64,000 nucleotides of DNA, taken from assembly GCF_042685645.1 (NCBI RefSeq), contig NZ_JBHUNX010000001.1:1426001-1490000 (forward strand), in the 5' to 3' direction. Of this stretch, positions 16,592-24,083 are shown piece after piece (the stretch's first letter is position 1; every line of letters starts with the position of its first letter). The translations under genes and the position numbers were made by a program. A model generated the notes under the pieces. That model ran no database searches. It was not told the DNA's origin and worked only from the letters and a program-made list of their open reading frames with translations. The stretch is from Salininema proteolyticum (GTDB lineage: Bacteria; Actinomycetota; Actinomycetes; Mycobacteriales; Micromonosporaceae).

Positions 16592-17527
16592 TCAACGATC
16601 GTCGGCCCCGCCTCGAGCCGAGAACCAGTCCACAGTGGCGGCGACGGCGTCGGCGTGAGGCGTGACGGAGACGGGCCCGAAGGCGTCTCGGAACTCCGAG
16701 TCGTCGGCGATGAAGGGCCGGTCGAACTGGTACCAGGTCTCCGACAGTCCGCGAACGGTGGGATTGAATAGCCCGAGCAGTCGCTGGACGCCTCGAGTGA
16801 GGGCGGCGGTCTTCATCGGACCGTCGACCCGGGCCTCGACCAGGTCGAGGAACTCGCGTCCGGTCAGCGGCTCGGCGGCGGGAAGGTGCCAGGCGCGGCC
16901 GTCCGCCTCGTCGCGTTCGCCGAGGGTGGCCAGACCGGCGGCGATGTCGGGCAGGTAGGAGAGCGTGCGCGGCTGGTCGAGCGCACCGACCCAGCGGACG
17001 GTCTTCCCTGCGGCAGCGGCAGCGAAGAGATTCGGGCCGAGGACGGTGCCGATTCCGTGGGGACCGTAGTAGTCGGAGGCCCGACCCAAAGCGGCGCGGA
17101 CCCGGCCGGAACGGTGCGCGTCCAGGATCAGACGGTCGACCTCGGCACGGGCCCTCCCCTTGGGGAAGTCGGCCCGGTGGGGAAGACCCTCGGTCATCGG
17201 ACCGCCGACCGGGCCGTAGACGTACAGGTTGTCGGCCATGACGAGCTTGGCGCCGGCGGCCTCGGCCCCGGCGAGGACCGAGCGGGTGAGCTCGGGGAAC
17301 CGGGAGGCCCATTCGCGAAGCGGAGGCTGGGCGCACTGGTAGACGACGGAGGCGCCGGCACAGGCGGCGCGGGCTCCCTCGGGAGTGGAGATGTCGGCGC
17401 GCACGGCCTCCGGACCCTCGGCATTGCGGCTGACAGCGCGCACCCGGTGGCCGCGGGAGGAGAGTTCGGCGACGAGGGCTCTTCCGACGGCACCGGTGGC
17501 GCCGAGGATCACGTGAAGGTCTGGCAT
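16592..17527 (-). CDS. NAD(P)-dependent epimerase/dehydratase-family oxidoreductase
   Basis: Product of 311 aa of the extended/atypical SDR group. The Rossmann loop is ILGATGAVGRAL; NLYVYGPVGG contains the usual YGP after the fourth strand, and ASDYYGPHGI a second conserved segment. A canonical YxxxK pair is not obvious, as in NmrA-like and other atypical SDRs. ATG at 17527 follows CGGAGTCC. It diverges from a TetR gene, but the palindrome in that gap is next to the TetR gene, so co-regulation is uncertain. Confidence 0.75.
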   Translation of the reverse strand: MPDLHVILGATGAVGRALVAELSSRGHRVRAVSRNAEGPEAVRADISTPEGARAACAGASVVYQCAQPPLREWASRFPELTRSVLAGAEAAGAKLVMADNLYVYGPVGGPMTEGLPHRADFPKGRARAEVDRLILDAHRSGRVRAALGRASDYYGPHGIGTVLGPNLFAAAAAGKTVRWVGALDQPRTLSYLPDIAAGLATLGERDEADGRAWHLPAAEPLTGREFLDLVEARVDGPMKTAALTRGVQRLLGLFNPTVRGLSETWYQFDRPFIADDSEFRDAFGPVSVTPHADAVAATVDWFSARGGADDR

Positions 17528-17768
17528 GGCGGACTCCGAAGTCGCTGAAAGGGTTTCGGTTACAGATTACGCCCATGGCCCGACGGTCGTGCGGCCCCGG
17601 TTCGCTGTTCCGCCGCGATGCGGGCCGGGACTGTCGGGAGCAAGGTGAGTCTTCGCCGTGAGCGCCCATGAGAACACGGAGCGCGGATGAGTCTTCGCAA
17701 CGCGGACGAGTGCCGAACAGGCGTGGAGGCGGCCGCCGATTTCGCGTCGGAATCCGATCGCCCGAGAC

Positions 17769-17797
17769 ATGACACTTTACCTTCCGGATGGTAAAGT
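17769..17797 (+). promoter_or_regulatory. Leaderless promoter with TetR operator
   Basis: ATGACA (17769-17774) and TAAAGT (17792-17797) are 17 bp apart, and the ATG of tetR begins 7 nt after the -10. A perfect inverted repeat, ACTTTACC-N8-GGTAAAGT (17774-17797), fills the region between and overlaps the -10. This is the expected site for autorepression of the tetR-SMR operon. Confidence 0.8.
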
Positions 17798-17804
17798 AAC
17801 ACCC

Positions 17805-18353
17805 ATGGGAAAGGATACCAAAGAACGGATCATGATCGCGGCGCGCGCTCTCGCGGAGGAGAGTCAGTCCGTTCAGGGGGTGACGATCTCCCTGGAGTCG
17901 GTCGCCAAGCGGGTGGGGCTGACCAAGCCCGGCCTGATGTACCACTACAGCTCCAAGAAGGCCCTCATGCTCGGGCTCGTGGAGTACACGGCGCAGCGCT
18001 GGGGACGCCTCCTCGCGGAGGCCGCCGGTTCCGGCCCGGAAGGCCTGTCGCCGTTCGACCGCCACCGCGCCTATGTGACGGTGGCGACGGCCGCCGAACT
18101 GTCCCGGGGCGACTACTGGATCAGCACCGACATGCACTACCTGCCGGTCCTGGCCGAAGCGTGGACGCGCCACCTGAACGCCTGGCTCGACGTGGAGGGC
18201 CTGTCCCGGGAGACTGCGGCCCTCCTGGACACCGCGCGCTTCGCGGCCGACGGCGCGTGGGCCGCTGCCGCGACCGAGCTCTTCCCCGCTCGCGACCTGT
18301 CCGACGTCCGCGAATGCGCCATGCGGCTGATAGACGAGGCGGAGAAGTCATGA
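17805..18353 (+). CDS. TetR-family repressor of the SMR pump operon
   Basis: Product of 182 aa. The N-terminal helix-turn-helix is ISLESVAKRVGLTKPGLMYHYSSKKAL, standard for TetR; the rest is the variable ligand-binding domain. The start at 17805 is supported by the -10 placement 7 nt upstream (leaderless) and because an upstream ATG would put the operator inside the gene. It overlaps the first SMR gene by ATGA, so regulator and pump are made together and the drug-like ligand probably releases the repressor. Confidence 0.88.
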   Translation: MGKDTKERIMIAARALAEESQSVQGVTISLESVAKRVGLTKPGLMYHYSSKKALMLGLVEYTAQRWGRLLAEAAGSGPEGLSPFDRHRAYVTVATAAELSRGDYWISTDMHYLPVLAEAWTRHLNAWLDVEGLSRETAALLDTARFAADGAWAAAATELFPARDLSDVRECAMRLIDEAEKS

Positions 18354-18697
18354 AGAAGTGGTCGTTCCTCGCCATCGCGATCGCCGCGGAAGTGGCGGCC
18401 ACTATGTCGCTGCGCGCGTCGGTCGACAGCGCGGTCTGGATCCCGGTGATGATCGCCTTCTACATAACCGCGTTCGCGATGCTCGGGCTCACGCTCCGCA
18501 TCGGAGTGCCGATCGGTGTCGCCTACGGAGTCTGGGCGGCGGGAGGAGTCGCGCTCACGGCCCTCCTGGGAGCGGTCCTGTTCGGGGAGACCCTGGGGAT
18601 CGTGTCCATCGCGGGCATCGCCCTGATCGCTGTCGGCGTCGTCCTCATCGAGGGCGGGACGCACGCTTCCCGGAACAAAGAGGAGGTATCGGCATGA
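18350..18697 (+). CDS. Small multidrug resistance (SMR) protein, subunit 1
   Basis: Product of 115 aa with four membrane helices. The essential membrane glutamate of SMR pumps lies in AIAAEVAATMSLRAS (E14), and GVAYGVWAAGGVALTA matches the conserved helix-3 motif. The ATG at 18350 overlaps the tetR stop. With the next gene it probably forms a heterodimeric (EbrAB/YkkCD-like) cation exporter. Confidence 0.9.
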   Translation: MKKWSFLAIAIAAEVAATMSLRASVDSAVWIPVMIAFYITAFAMLGLTLRIGVPIGVAYGVWAAGGVALTALLGAVLFGETLGIVSIAGIALIAVGVVLIEGGTHASRNKEEVSA

Positions 18698-19014
18698 GCT
18701 GGATATGGCTGGTCGCAGCGGTGGTCTCGGAGCTCGCCGCGACACTGAGCCTGCGGGCCTCGGACGGTTTCCGCGACCGCAGATGGCTGGCCCCGGTCAT
18801 CGCGGGCTATGCGATCGCCTTCGGCTTCCTCGCGCTCGCGCTGCAGGCCGGCATGGCGGTGGGCGTCGCCTACGGCATCTGGGCCGCGGCGGGCGTCGCC
18901 ATGGTCGCGATCCTCGCCCGGTTGATCTGGAAGGATCCGCTGACTCTGCGGATGGCCGCCGGCATAGCGATCGTCGCCCTCGGCGTCGTCCTGGTGGAGA
19001 CGGGGACGCACTGA
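18694..19014 (+). CDS. Small multidrug resistance (SMR) protein, subunit 2
   Basis: Product of 106 aa, four membrane helices, glutamate in VVSELAATLSLRAS (E13) and GVAYGIWAAAGVAMVA in helix 3. It overlaps subunit 1 by ATGA, with AGGAGG upstream. Two adjacent, diverged SMR genes usually encode obligate partners of opposite topology. The stop codon lies inside the terminator stem. Confidence 0.9.
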   Translation: MSWIWLVAAVVSELAATLSLRASDGFRDRRWLAPVIAGYAIAFGFLALALQAGMAVGVAYGIWAAAGVAMVAILARLIWKDPLTLRMAAGIAIVALGVVLVETGTH

Positions 19015-19050
19015 AAAGGCCGGTCCGGCACGCGGTGCGGCCTTTTCAGT
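19010..19050 (+). terminator. Intrinsic terminator of the tetR-SMR operon
   Basis: A perfect 13-bp stem, ACTGAAAAGGCCG with its complement at 19038-19050, loop 15 nt. The A-rich left arm gives a T4 run in the right arm; the stop codon of the second SMR gene is within the stem. Confidence 0.75.
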
Positions 19051-19110
19051 CTCTGTCCACATCGCAGGAGTAAGGTGTCATCTGTTGTGCCCCAAAGGGT
19101 AACGTGTGGT

Positions 19111-19153
19111 TCATTAAATTTAGTAAACCTAAATTAAGAATATCGGCATTCCT
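19111..19153. promoter_or_regulatory. AT-rich element shared with the LPMO promoter
   Basis: The segment contains AATTTAG-N5-CTAAATT, a perfect 7-bp inverted repeat, and then CCTAAATTAAGAATATCGG (19128-19146), which recurs almost unchanged at 20682-20700 ahead of the LPMO gene. It is very AT-rich against the local background. Likely a shared operator or promoter for the two secreted proteins; the regulator is not known. Confidence 0.5.
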
Positions 19154-19218
19154 CGGTACATCAGCGCGGAGCGCCGACGGGAGGACCGCGATCACACGAA
19201 CCCTTAGGAGACACCCAG

Positions 19219-20385
19219 ATGAGAACACGGCGCACTTCGCTGCCGCGACACCTGATCCGAACCCTCGCCGCCACGGCCGTGGCCGGAACGGCGGTTCTGG
19301 CTCCGGCAACGGCACAGGCCGAGGCCCCGTCCCCGGAGGCGGCCGGCGACTGCTCGCAGCCCGGATTCGCCTATGACGGTATAGGGGAGGGATTCGATGA
19401 CAAGCTCCTGCCTAGGGACTGGACCCTGGAGAGCACCGGCGCCACCCCGTGGAGGCTGGACGATCCGCACGACCGCGGGAACCACGCCACCGGTGACGAG
19501 GGCTACGCCGTCGCCGGCATCTACCCCTACGGCGGCACCGCCGACCTCGACACCACCCTCTACACGCCCGAGTTCGACCTCTCGGCGGCCACCGAACCCG
19601 CCCTGACCTTCGCCACCAGCTACATCGCGCTGGGAGCGGACGTCACCGCCGAGGTCCTCCTCAGCGTCGACGGCGAGAACTGGGCCTCCGTCTGGACGGG
19701 CACGGAGGACCTCCGGTCCTCCACACAGACGGTCGACCTGTCCGCCTGGGCCGACGCCGACACGGCGCGACTGGGATTCCACTACTCCTACACCGGCTCG
19801 GAGGACCGCTGGTGGATCGTCGACGATGTCTTCGTCGGCAGCCCCGCCTGCGTCGAGCTGCAAGGAGGGGGCATCGTCCACGGCACCTTCACCGACGCGG
19901 CCACCGGAGAGCCCTACGCCGACGCCGTCGTCACCGACACCTCGACCGGATACCGGACCCGCACCGACTACAAGGGCGAGTACGCCCTCTACACGCCGGT
20001 CACCGGCGAGAACCGTCTGAGCCTGTACGGCGCCGGATACGCCTCGGCGGCCGGGGACATAGAACTGCTCGAAGACGGCTCTATCCGGGCCGACTGGGAG
20101 GCGGTCCGCGGAGACACCGCCCCCGCCTACCTGAGCGGAACGGTCACGGTCGCCGAGTGCGACGGATCGACGGTGCCCGCCGCTGGTGCGACCCTGCAGG
20201 TGATCGACGGCGAGGGCCTGAGCAGGCAGGTCGGCGCCGACGATAACGGCGAGTGGAACGCGACCGCCTATGAGGGCACGATCTACCTGGTGGTCAACCA
20301 CGGCGGTGGAACGGACTCGGCGGTCCTCACCGCCGAGTCGCTCGAAGAGCGGACTGTGGACCTGGTGATAGCGCCCGACTGCTGA
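19219..20385 (+). CDS. Secreted protein with choice-of-anchor-J-like and carboxypeptidase-regulatory-like domains
   Basis: Product of 388 aa. A signal peptide (RTRRTSLPRHLIRTLAATAVAG, cleavage near TAQAEA) is followed by a jelly-roll domain (about 45-215) of the choice-of-anchor J/MAM type, with FDDKLLPRDWTLES, a Cys pair and WIVDDVFVGSPAC. The remainder (about 220-385) holds two transthyretin-like regulatory folds (VHGTFTDAATGEPYADAVVTDTSTGY and LSGTVTVAECDG). No catalytic residues or anchor are seen. TAGGAGAC precedes the ATG. Probably an extracellular adhesion or accessory protein. Confidence 0.7.
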   Translation: MRTRRTSLPRHLIRTLAATAVAGTAVLAPATAQAEAPSPEAAGDCSQPGFAYDGIGEGFDDKLLPRDWTLESTGATPWRLDDPHDRGNHATGDEGYAVAGIYPYGGTADLDTTLYTPEFDLSAATEPALTFATSYIALGADVTAEVLLSVDGENWASVWTGTEDLRSSTQTVDLSAWADADTARLGFHYSYTGSEDRWWIVDDVFVGSPACVELQGGGIVHGTFTDAATGEPYADAVVTDTSTGYRTRTDYKGEYALYTPVTGENRLSLYGAGYASAAGDIELLEDGSIRADWEAVRGDTAPAYLSGTVTVAECDGSTVPAAGATLQVIDGEGLSRQVGADDNGEWNATAYEGTIYLVVNHGGGTDSAVLTAESLEERTVDLVIAPDC

Positions 20386-20390
20386 GAGAA

Positions 20391-20433
20391 CGGAGAACGG
20401 CCGACCGGGGCAGATCCGGCCGGCCGTTCTCCG
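20391..20433 (+). terminator. Intrinsic terminator
   Basis: A 13-bp perfect stem (20391-20403 with 20421-20433, CGGAGAACGGCCG and complement) directly after the stop of the preceding secreted-protein gene. Confidence 0.75.
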
Positions 20434-20681
20434 TGCCCGGAATGGCGGTGCCCCAGCAGGCGCCCCGGTCCTCTCGGGCGAGCGCGATGCTCAGGCCGAG
20501 GGCGGCCGGACTCACCGGGGCGGACACCGCACTTTCGGCGGATCGCCCGGCGCCGATGAGGGCCGTCCTATTCTTCGCAAGCCGTGCACAATCAGTTATG
20601 TAATTGACCATGTACATATCTCATGGGATGGGATCATCCGGGCCCGGGGTAGACAGGATTATCAATCTATTAATAAACTCT

Positions 20682-20706
20682 CCTAAATTAAGGATACCGA
20701 TTTCCT
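20682..20706. promoter_or_regulatory. AT-rich element upstream of the LPMO gene
   Basis: CCTAAATTAAGGATACCG (20682-20699) matches the element at 19128-19145 at nearly every position. It sits 39 bp before the start codon, compared with 91 bp for the other copy, so it may be an operator and not a core promoter. Confidence 0.5.
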
Positions 20707-20720
20707 GACGGGAGAGAAGA

Positions 20721-21539
20721 ATGGGTATGAGAAAGAAGCTGGCCACGCTCGCGGTCAGCGCCGGTGCGGTGGTGGGGGCCCTGGCGGTCTCCGCTCCCGC
20801 GTCGGCCCACGGCTGGGTGACCGATTCCGTCGGTGACGTCGAGTCGCGGTCCGGTTTCTGCGCCGAGGGCGTCGTCAGCGACTGCGGCGGCATCCAGTAT
20901 GAGCCGCAGAGCCTGGAGGCCCCCAAGGGCTTCCCGGAGGCCGGTCCGCAGGACGGAAGCCTCTGCGGCATCGGAGCCTTCCCGGCCCTGGACGACCAGC
21001 GTGGAGGCGCCTGGCCGAAGAACGAGGTCAGCGGTGGTTCCCTCGGCATCGGGTGGAACTACACCGCCGCCCACGCCACCTCCAAGTGGGAGTACTACAT
21101 CACCAAGGACGGCTGGAACCCCGACGAGCCGTTGACCCGCGCCCAGCTCGAGCCCGAGCCGTTCGCGACCTTCGACGGCGGCGGACAGCGCCCGCCCTTC
21201 CAGCACGTCCACGATGTGAACCTGCCCGCCAAGCAGGGTTACCACATGGTCTACGCGGTCTGGGAGATCGCCGACACCGCCAACTCCTTCTACAACTGCA
21301 TCGACCTGCAGTTCGGCGGGGACGATGGCGGCCCCGGCGACGAAGACCCTCCCGGTGATGGAGACCCGCAGCCCGGGACCTGCGACGGCATCTCGGACTG
21401 GAGCACCGACGCCACCTACCTGGGCGGTGACCAGGTCGCCTTCAACGGCGAGCTGTACACCGCCAAGTGGTGGACTCGGGGCGACGAGCCCGGCGCCTCC
21501 GGCCAATGGGGAGTCTGGGAGTCCAACGGACCCTGTTAA
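20721..21539 (+). CDS. Secreted AA10 lytic polysaccharide monooxygenase with CBM5/12
   Basis: Product of 272 aa. The signal peptide ends in SAPASA and leaves histidine 30 as the mature N terminus (HGWVTDS); with H118 in YTAAHATSKWEYY it forms the copper histidine brace of family AA10. A Gly/Pro/Asp linker (about 200-222) leads to a C-terminal chitin-binding module of the CBM5/12 type (SDWSTDATYLGGDQVAFNG, TAKWWTRGDEP). It would cleave crystalline chitin or cellulose oxidatively outside the cell. Two ATGs, 6 bp apart, are possible; GGGAGAGAAG suits the first. No ROK operator is present, so it is not part of that regulon. Confidence 0.92.
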   Translation: MGMRKKLATLAVSAGAVVGALAVSAPASAHGWVTDSVGDVESRSGFCAEGVVSDCGGIQYEPQSLEAPKGFPEAGPQDGSLCGIGAFPALDDQRGGAWPKNEVSGGSLGIGWNYTAAHATSKWEYYITKDGWNPDEPLTRAQLEPEPFATFDGGGQRPPFQHVHDVNLPAKQGYHMVYAVWEIADTANSFYNCIDLQFGGDDGGPGDEDPPGDGDPQPGTCDGISDWSTDATYLGGDQVAFNGELYTAKWWTRGDEPGASGQWGVWESNGPC

Positions 21540-21562
21540 GGGCCCGCCGCAACGGCGGGCCC
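21540..21562 (+). terminator. Terminator hairpin of the LPMO gene
   Basis: GGGCCCGCCG, loop CAA, and the perfect complement begin at the base after the stop codon. A tight 10-bp stem with a 3-nt loop. Confidence 0.75.
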
Positions 21563-21614
21563 CGGCTCGCACGCCGCGCGGACCGGTTCTCAGCCGCGCA
21601 CCCGAGTGAGCCGG

Positions 21615-21645
21615 ACGGAGGGGAGGCCGTAGGCCTCCCCTCCGT
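21615..21645. terminator. Second hairpin between the LPMO gene and the convergent anchored-protein gene
   Basis: A perfect 14-bp stem (ACGGAGGGGAGGCC and complement) with a 3-nt GTA loop. It could act as terminator for either convergent gene. Confidence 0.65.
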
Positions 21646-21741
21646 CGTGAGCATTCAACTTGTAGAGAATCGGGACGGCTTCCGGTCGCGGACCGTGGAT
21701 CGCTCGACGGTCCGCGCCGTAAGGCCGGAGCGGCCCCGTTC

Positions 21742-23043
21742 TCAGTGGTTCTCGTTGAGCCGGCGGCGGGTCATCCAGACGATGCCGGCGCCGACGACGG
21801 CCAGTCCGCCGAAGGCGGCCAGCAGCGCGGTCCCCGACGTGCCGGTGACCGGCAGGGTCTCATCGCCGTCGGGTCCGTCGCTGGGTCCATCGCTGGGTCC
21901 GTCGCTCGGGCCGTCGGTGGGTTCGTCCGGCCCGTCGGTCGTCGGGGCCGGGGTGCTGGGCGAGGGCGACGGGGTCGGGCCGTCCTCGTCGCAGTCGGGC
22001 AGGTCGCCGTCGAACGGATAGTTGTGGAACTCCGTTCCCGCCGTTCCGGTGTGGATCAGACTGCCGGCCGAGTAGAAGCGGCCGTTCATGCCCGGGGCCG
22101 AGACCGTCGTGGTGCTGTCGGGCTCGCCGATGAGGACCGACCCCATGTACTGGCCGCTGCCTCCGAAAGTGATGTCGGTGGCGTCGGGGAAGTTCCACAG
22201 GGTGGTCTCGCGCCACGGCTGGATCGCGTTGGCGTTGGCCACATTGAAGTCGACGGTCTCCCCGACGACGTTGATGAGCACGGTCGCCCCGTCGGGGACG
22301 TCCTCGTAGACGATGGTCGCGTTCTGCACGTCGACGTTGTCCGCGTTCAACTCGAACACCTGCAGCATGGAGCTGCCGTCGCCGGTGAAGGTGACGGTGC
22401 CGAACTCGGAGGAGACGGTGCCTGTCGTCTCGCGGGGGAGGTCGCCGTCGTTGGCATAGCACTCCGAGGCGATGTCGAGCTCGCCGCGAAGGTCGAGGTA
22501 GGGATTGATGGCGTCGGGGTCGTTGATCGCCTCGGGCGTCACGGTTCCGGACGTCGTCCCTCCGTAGAGGACCTGGCCGCTCTCGGTCCCCTCCTCGGCC
22601 AGCAGCTGGTCGGTGTCGGCGACGGTGAGGTCCTCTCCCACGATGAGGTAGGGGGAGCCGTTCGGCGGGGGAACGCGGGATCCGACGCCGACGACGCCGA
22701 CGTTGTAGATGCCGCCGCCGTCCTTGGCCTGGTCGAAGCTCCCGACGGTGACGATGAGGCCCTCGGCCTCGGCGGCGCGGCCGCGGACGTCGTAATCGCC
22801 GCCGACATAGATGTTGACGTTCTCGTCGTGGCCGATGATGTCCCCGCTGTGGTTGTCGTCGGGGTAGTCGTCGGGACAGTCGTCGCCGAGGCAGGGGCCG
22901 AGCCCGCCCGGCAGCGGTTCGGCGAACGCGGGCTGGCTGAAGGAGAAGGCCGCGCCGGCCGCTGCGAGTACGGCGGTGCCGGAGTAGAGGGAACGGCGCA
23001 GGCGTCCCGTACTTCTCTTGTTAGGGAAATTTAGAGTGATCAC
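21742..23043 (-). CDS. LPXTG-anchored choice-of-anchor-A protein
   Basis: Product of 433 aa. A signal peptide (SGTAVLAAAGAAFSFSQPAFAEP) leads to a domain of the choice-of-anchor A type (about 60-345; IYVGGDYDVRG, VVGVGSRV, FNGRFY-like MNGRFYSAGSLIH). A Pro/Ser/Thr-Asp linker with GPSD repeats follows, then LPVTG, a membrane helix and an RRRLNENH tail: a standard sortase substrate. The only possible start is the GTG at 23043; a TAAAAT -10 ends 6 nt upstream, so it is probably leaderless. No sortase gene lies in the window. Likely a surface adhesin. Confidence 0.82.
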   Translation of the reverse strand: MITLNFPNKRSTGRLRRSLYSGTAVLAAAGAAFSFSQPAFAEPLPGGLGPCLGDDCPDDYPDDNHSGDIIGHDENVNIYVGGDYDVRGRAAEAEGLIVTVGSFDQAKDGGGIYNVGVVGVGSRVPPPNGSPYLIVGEDLTVADTDQLLAEEGTESGQVLYGGTTSGTVTPEAINDPDAINPYLDLRGELDIASECYANDGDLPRETTGTVSSEFGTVTFTGDGSSMLQVFELNADNVDVQNATIVYEDVPDGATVLINVVGETVDFNVANANAIQPWRETTLWNFPDATDITFGGSGQYMGSVLIGEPDSTTTVSAPGMNGRFYSAGSLIHTGTAGTEFHNYPFDGDLPDCDEDGPTPSPSPSTPAPTTDGPDEPTDGPSDGPSDGPSDGPDGDETLPVTGTSGTALLAAFGGLAVVGAGIVWMTRRRLNENH

Positions 23044-23467
23044 TCGGTGATTTTAAGTCGCCGGAACGGGGCTGGTCGGCATTTCCGGTGCGCGACACGG
23101 ATCGGGTGAATACCGGCCATGGCGGGCGGCGGTCCGGTCGGAACGCCGCCCGGCGGCCTAAAGAGAGGAGTTTGGCCTTGGCGGCGGCGAACTCGGCGTC
23201 GCTCAGCGCCCCGGCGGAGTGGAGGTCGCTCAGCTGCTTGATCTTCGCGATCATGTCGTCGCCACCGGGAGCGGCGGCCGCGGCCGACGGGGGAGGCGGC
23301 GGCGCCTGATAGGACTGCTGTTGGTAAGCCTGCGACTCGGCGCGCTCCTGTTCGCGCGCCGACATGCGGCGGTTGACCGAGCGGTTGACGGCCGAGGCGG
23401 TGCCGGAGATGACCGCCGTCCTCGCCATGGTCCCGATGAGGCCGGGCCTTCCCACGCGTCGGATCAT
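23021..23467 (-). CDS. SHOCT-domain protein
   Basis: Product of 148 aa. It has an N-terminal MIRRVGRPGLIGTMARTAVISGTASAV region, a Gln/Pro/Ala-rich linker and a SHOCT motif (IAKIKQLSDLHSAGALSDAEFAAAKAKLL, about 73-101). In relatives the protein ends right after this motif; here the frame continues for about 45 polar residues and overlaps the start of the downstream gene by 23 bp, so the tail may be a read-on after loss of the usual stop. AGGAGGGACG precedes the ATG. SHOCT proteins often accompany DUF6325 genes, as here; function unknown. Confidence 0.75.
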   Translation of the reverse strand: MIRRVGRPGLIGTMARTAVISGTASAVNRSVNRRMSAREQERAESQAYQQQSYQAPPPPPSAAAAAPGGDDMIAKIKQLSDLHSAGALSDAEFAAAKAKLLSLGRRAAFRPDRRPPWPVFTRSVSRTGNADQPRSGDLKSPSDHSKFP

Positions 23468-23477
23468 GTCGTCCCTC

Positions 23478-23891
23478 CTAATCGTTCAGTTTCTCGAGTT
23501 CGTCGACGGCGGCCGGCGGTACGCGCTCCCAGTCGACCACCTCGCCCTTCGCCCTGCGGATGGCGCCGGCGAGGCCGGAGGCCCAGGTGTGCTCGAAGAG
23601 GAGGACCCCGACGGTGGAGTCCGGCTCCAGTTCGGCGGCGAGCTCCTCGGCGTCCTCTTCGGCCAGCATTCCGGTCGGTTCCCTCACGACGGAGGCCAGA
23701 GCGCCGTCTCCCGCCTCGGCGGCCTCGTTCCATTCCCACGACCCGTCGGCCTCCTTGCGGATGACCATGGCGTCGATGACGGTGATGGTGCCCTCCACCG
23801 CGAGGGAGCGGAGGCTCGCGACGACCTCGCCGTCGAAGCTCGTCCCGGGGAACCGGACGAGGATGATGTCTACAGGTGCTCTGTCGCCCAT
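23478..23891 (-). CDS. DUF6325 family protein
   Basis: Product of 137 aa. PVDIILVRFPGTSFDGEVVASLRSLAVEGTITVIDAMVIRKEADGSW matches the actinobacterial DUF6325 pattern, with an acidic C-terminal half. It is 10 bp upstream of the SHOCT gene and clearly in the same operon. No enzymatic motifs. Proteins of this pair are often linked with stress or membrane responses, but that is inference. Confidence 0.78.
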   Translation of the reverse strand: MGDRAPVDIILVRFPGTSFDGEVVASLRSLAVEGTITVIDAMVIRKEADGSWEWNEAAEAGDGALASVVREPTGMLAEEDAEELAAELEPDSTVGVLLFEHTWASGLAGAIRRAKGEVVDWERVPPAAVDELEKLND

Positions 23892-24083
23892 GGGCGGTCA
23901 CTCTCCTCTGCGCGGGGCGGCCGGGGCCGCGGTCTGCTCGACTGGCACCCTACCCGCGGGGGCGGCGGTTCCGCGGCCGAACGCACGTAAACGACCCCGT
24001 AAATCGGAACATCCTCAGGTTCTGGGAGAGCGGTTTCCCCGAATGCGACTGCTGATCGCCTTCGGCTGCCTAAGATCCTGGGT

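Larger units (their letters stand above)
20386..20720. other. Intergenic region before the LPMO gene
   Basis: Apart from the terminator at its left end and the AT-rich element at its right end, nothing codes convincingly here. A reading frame on the minus strand has no ribosome site and no recognisable motifs. Confidence 0.5.

Noticed and set aside
20327..20617. Minus-strand frame before the LPMO gene
   Set aside because: Overlaps the terminator and the 3' end of the secreted-protein gene; no start site or homologous pattern.
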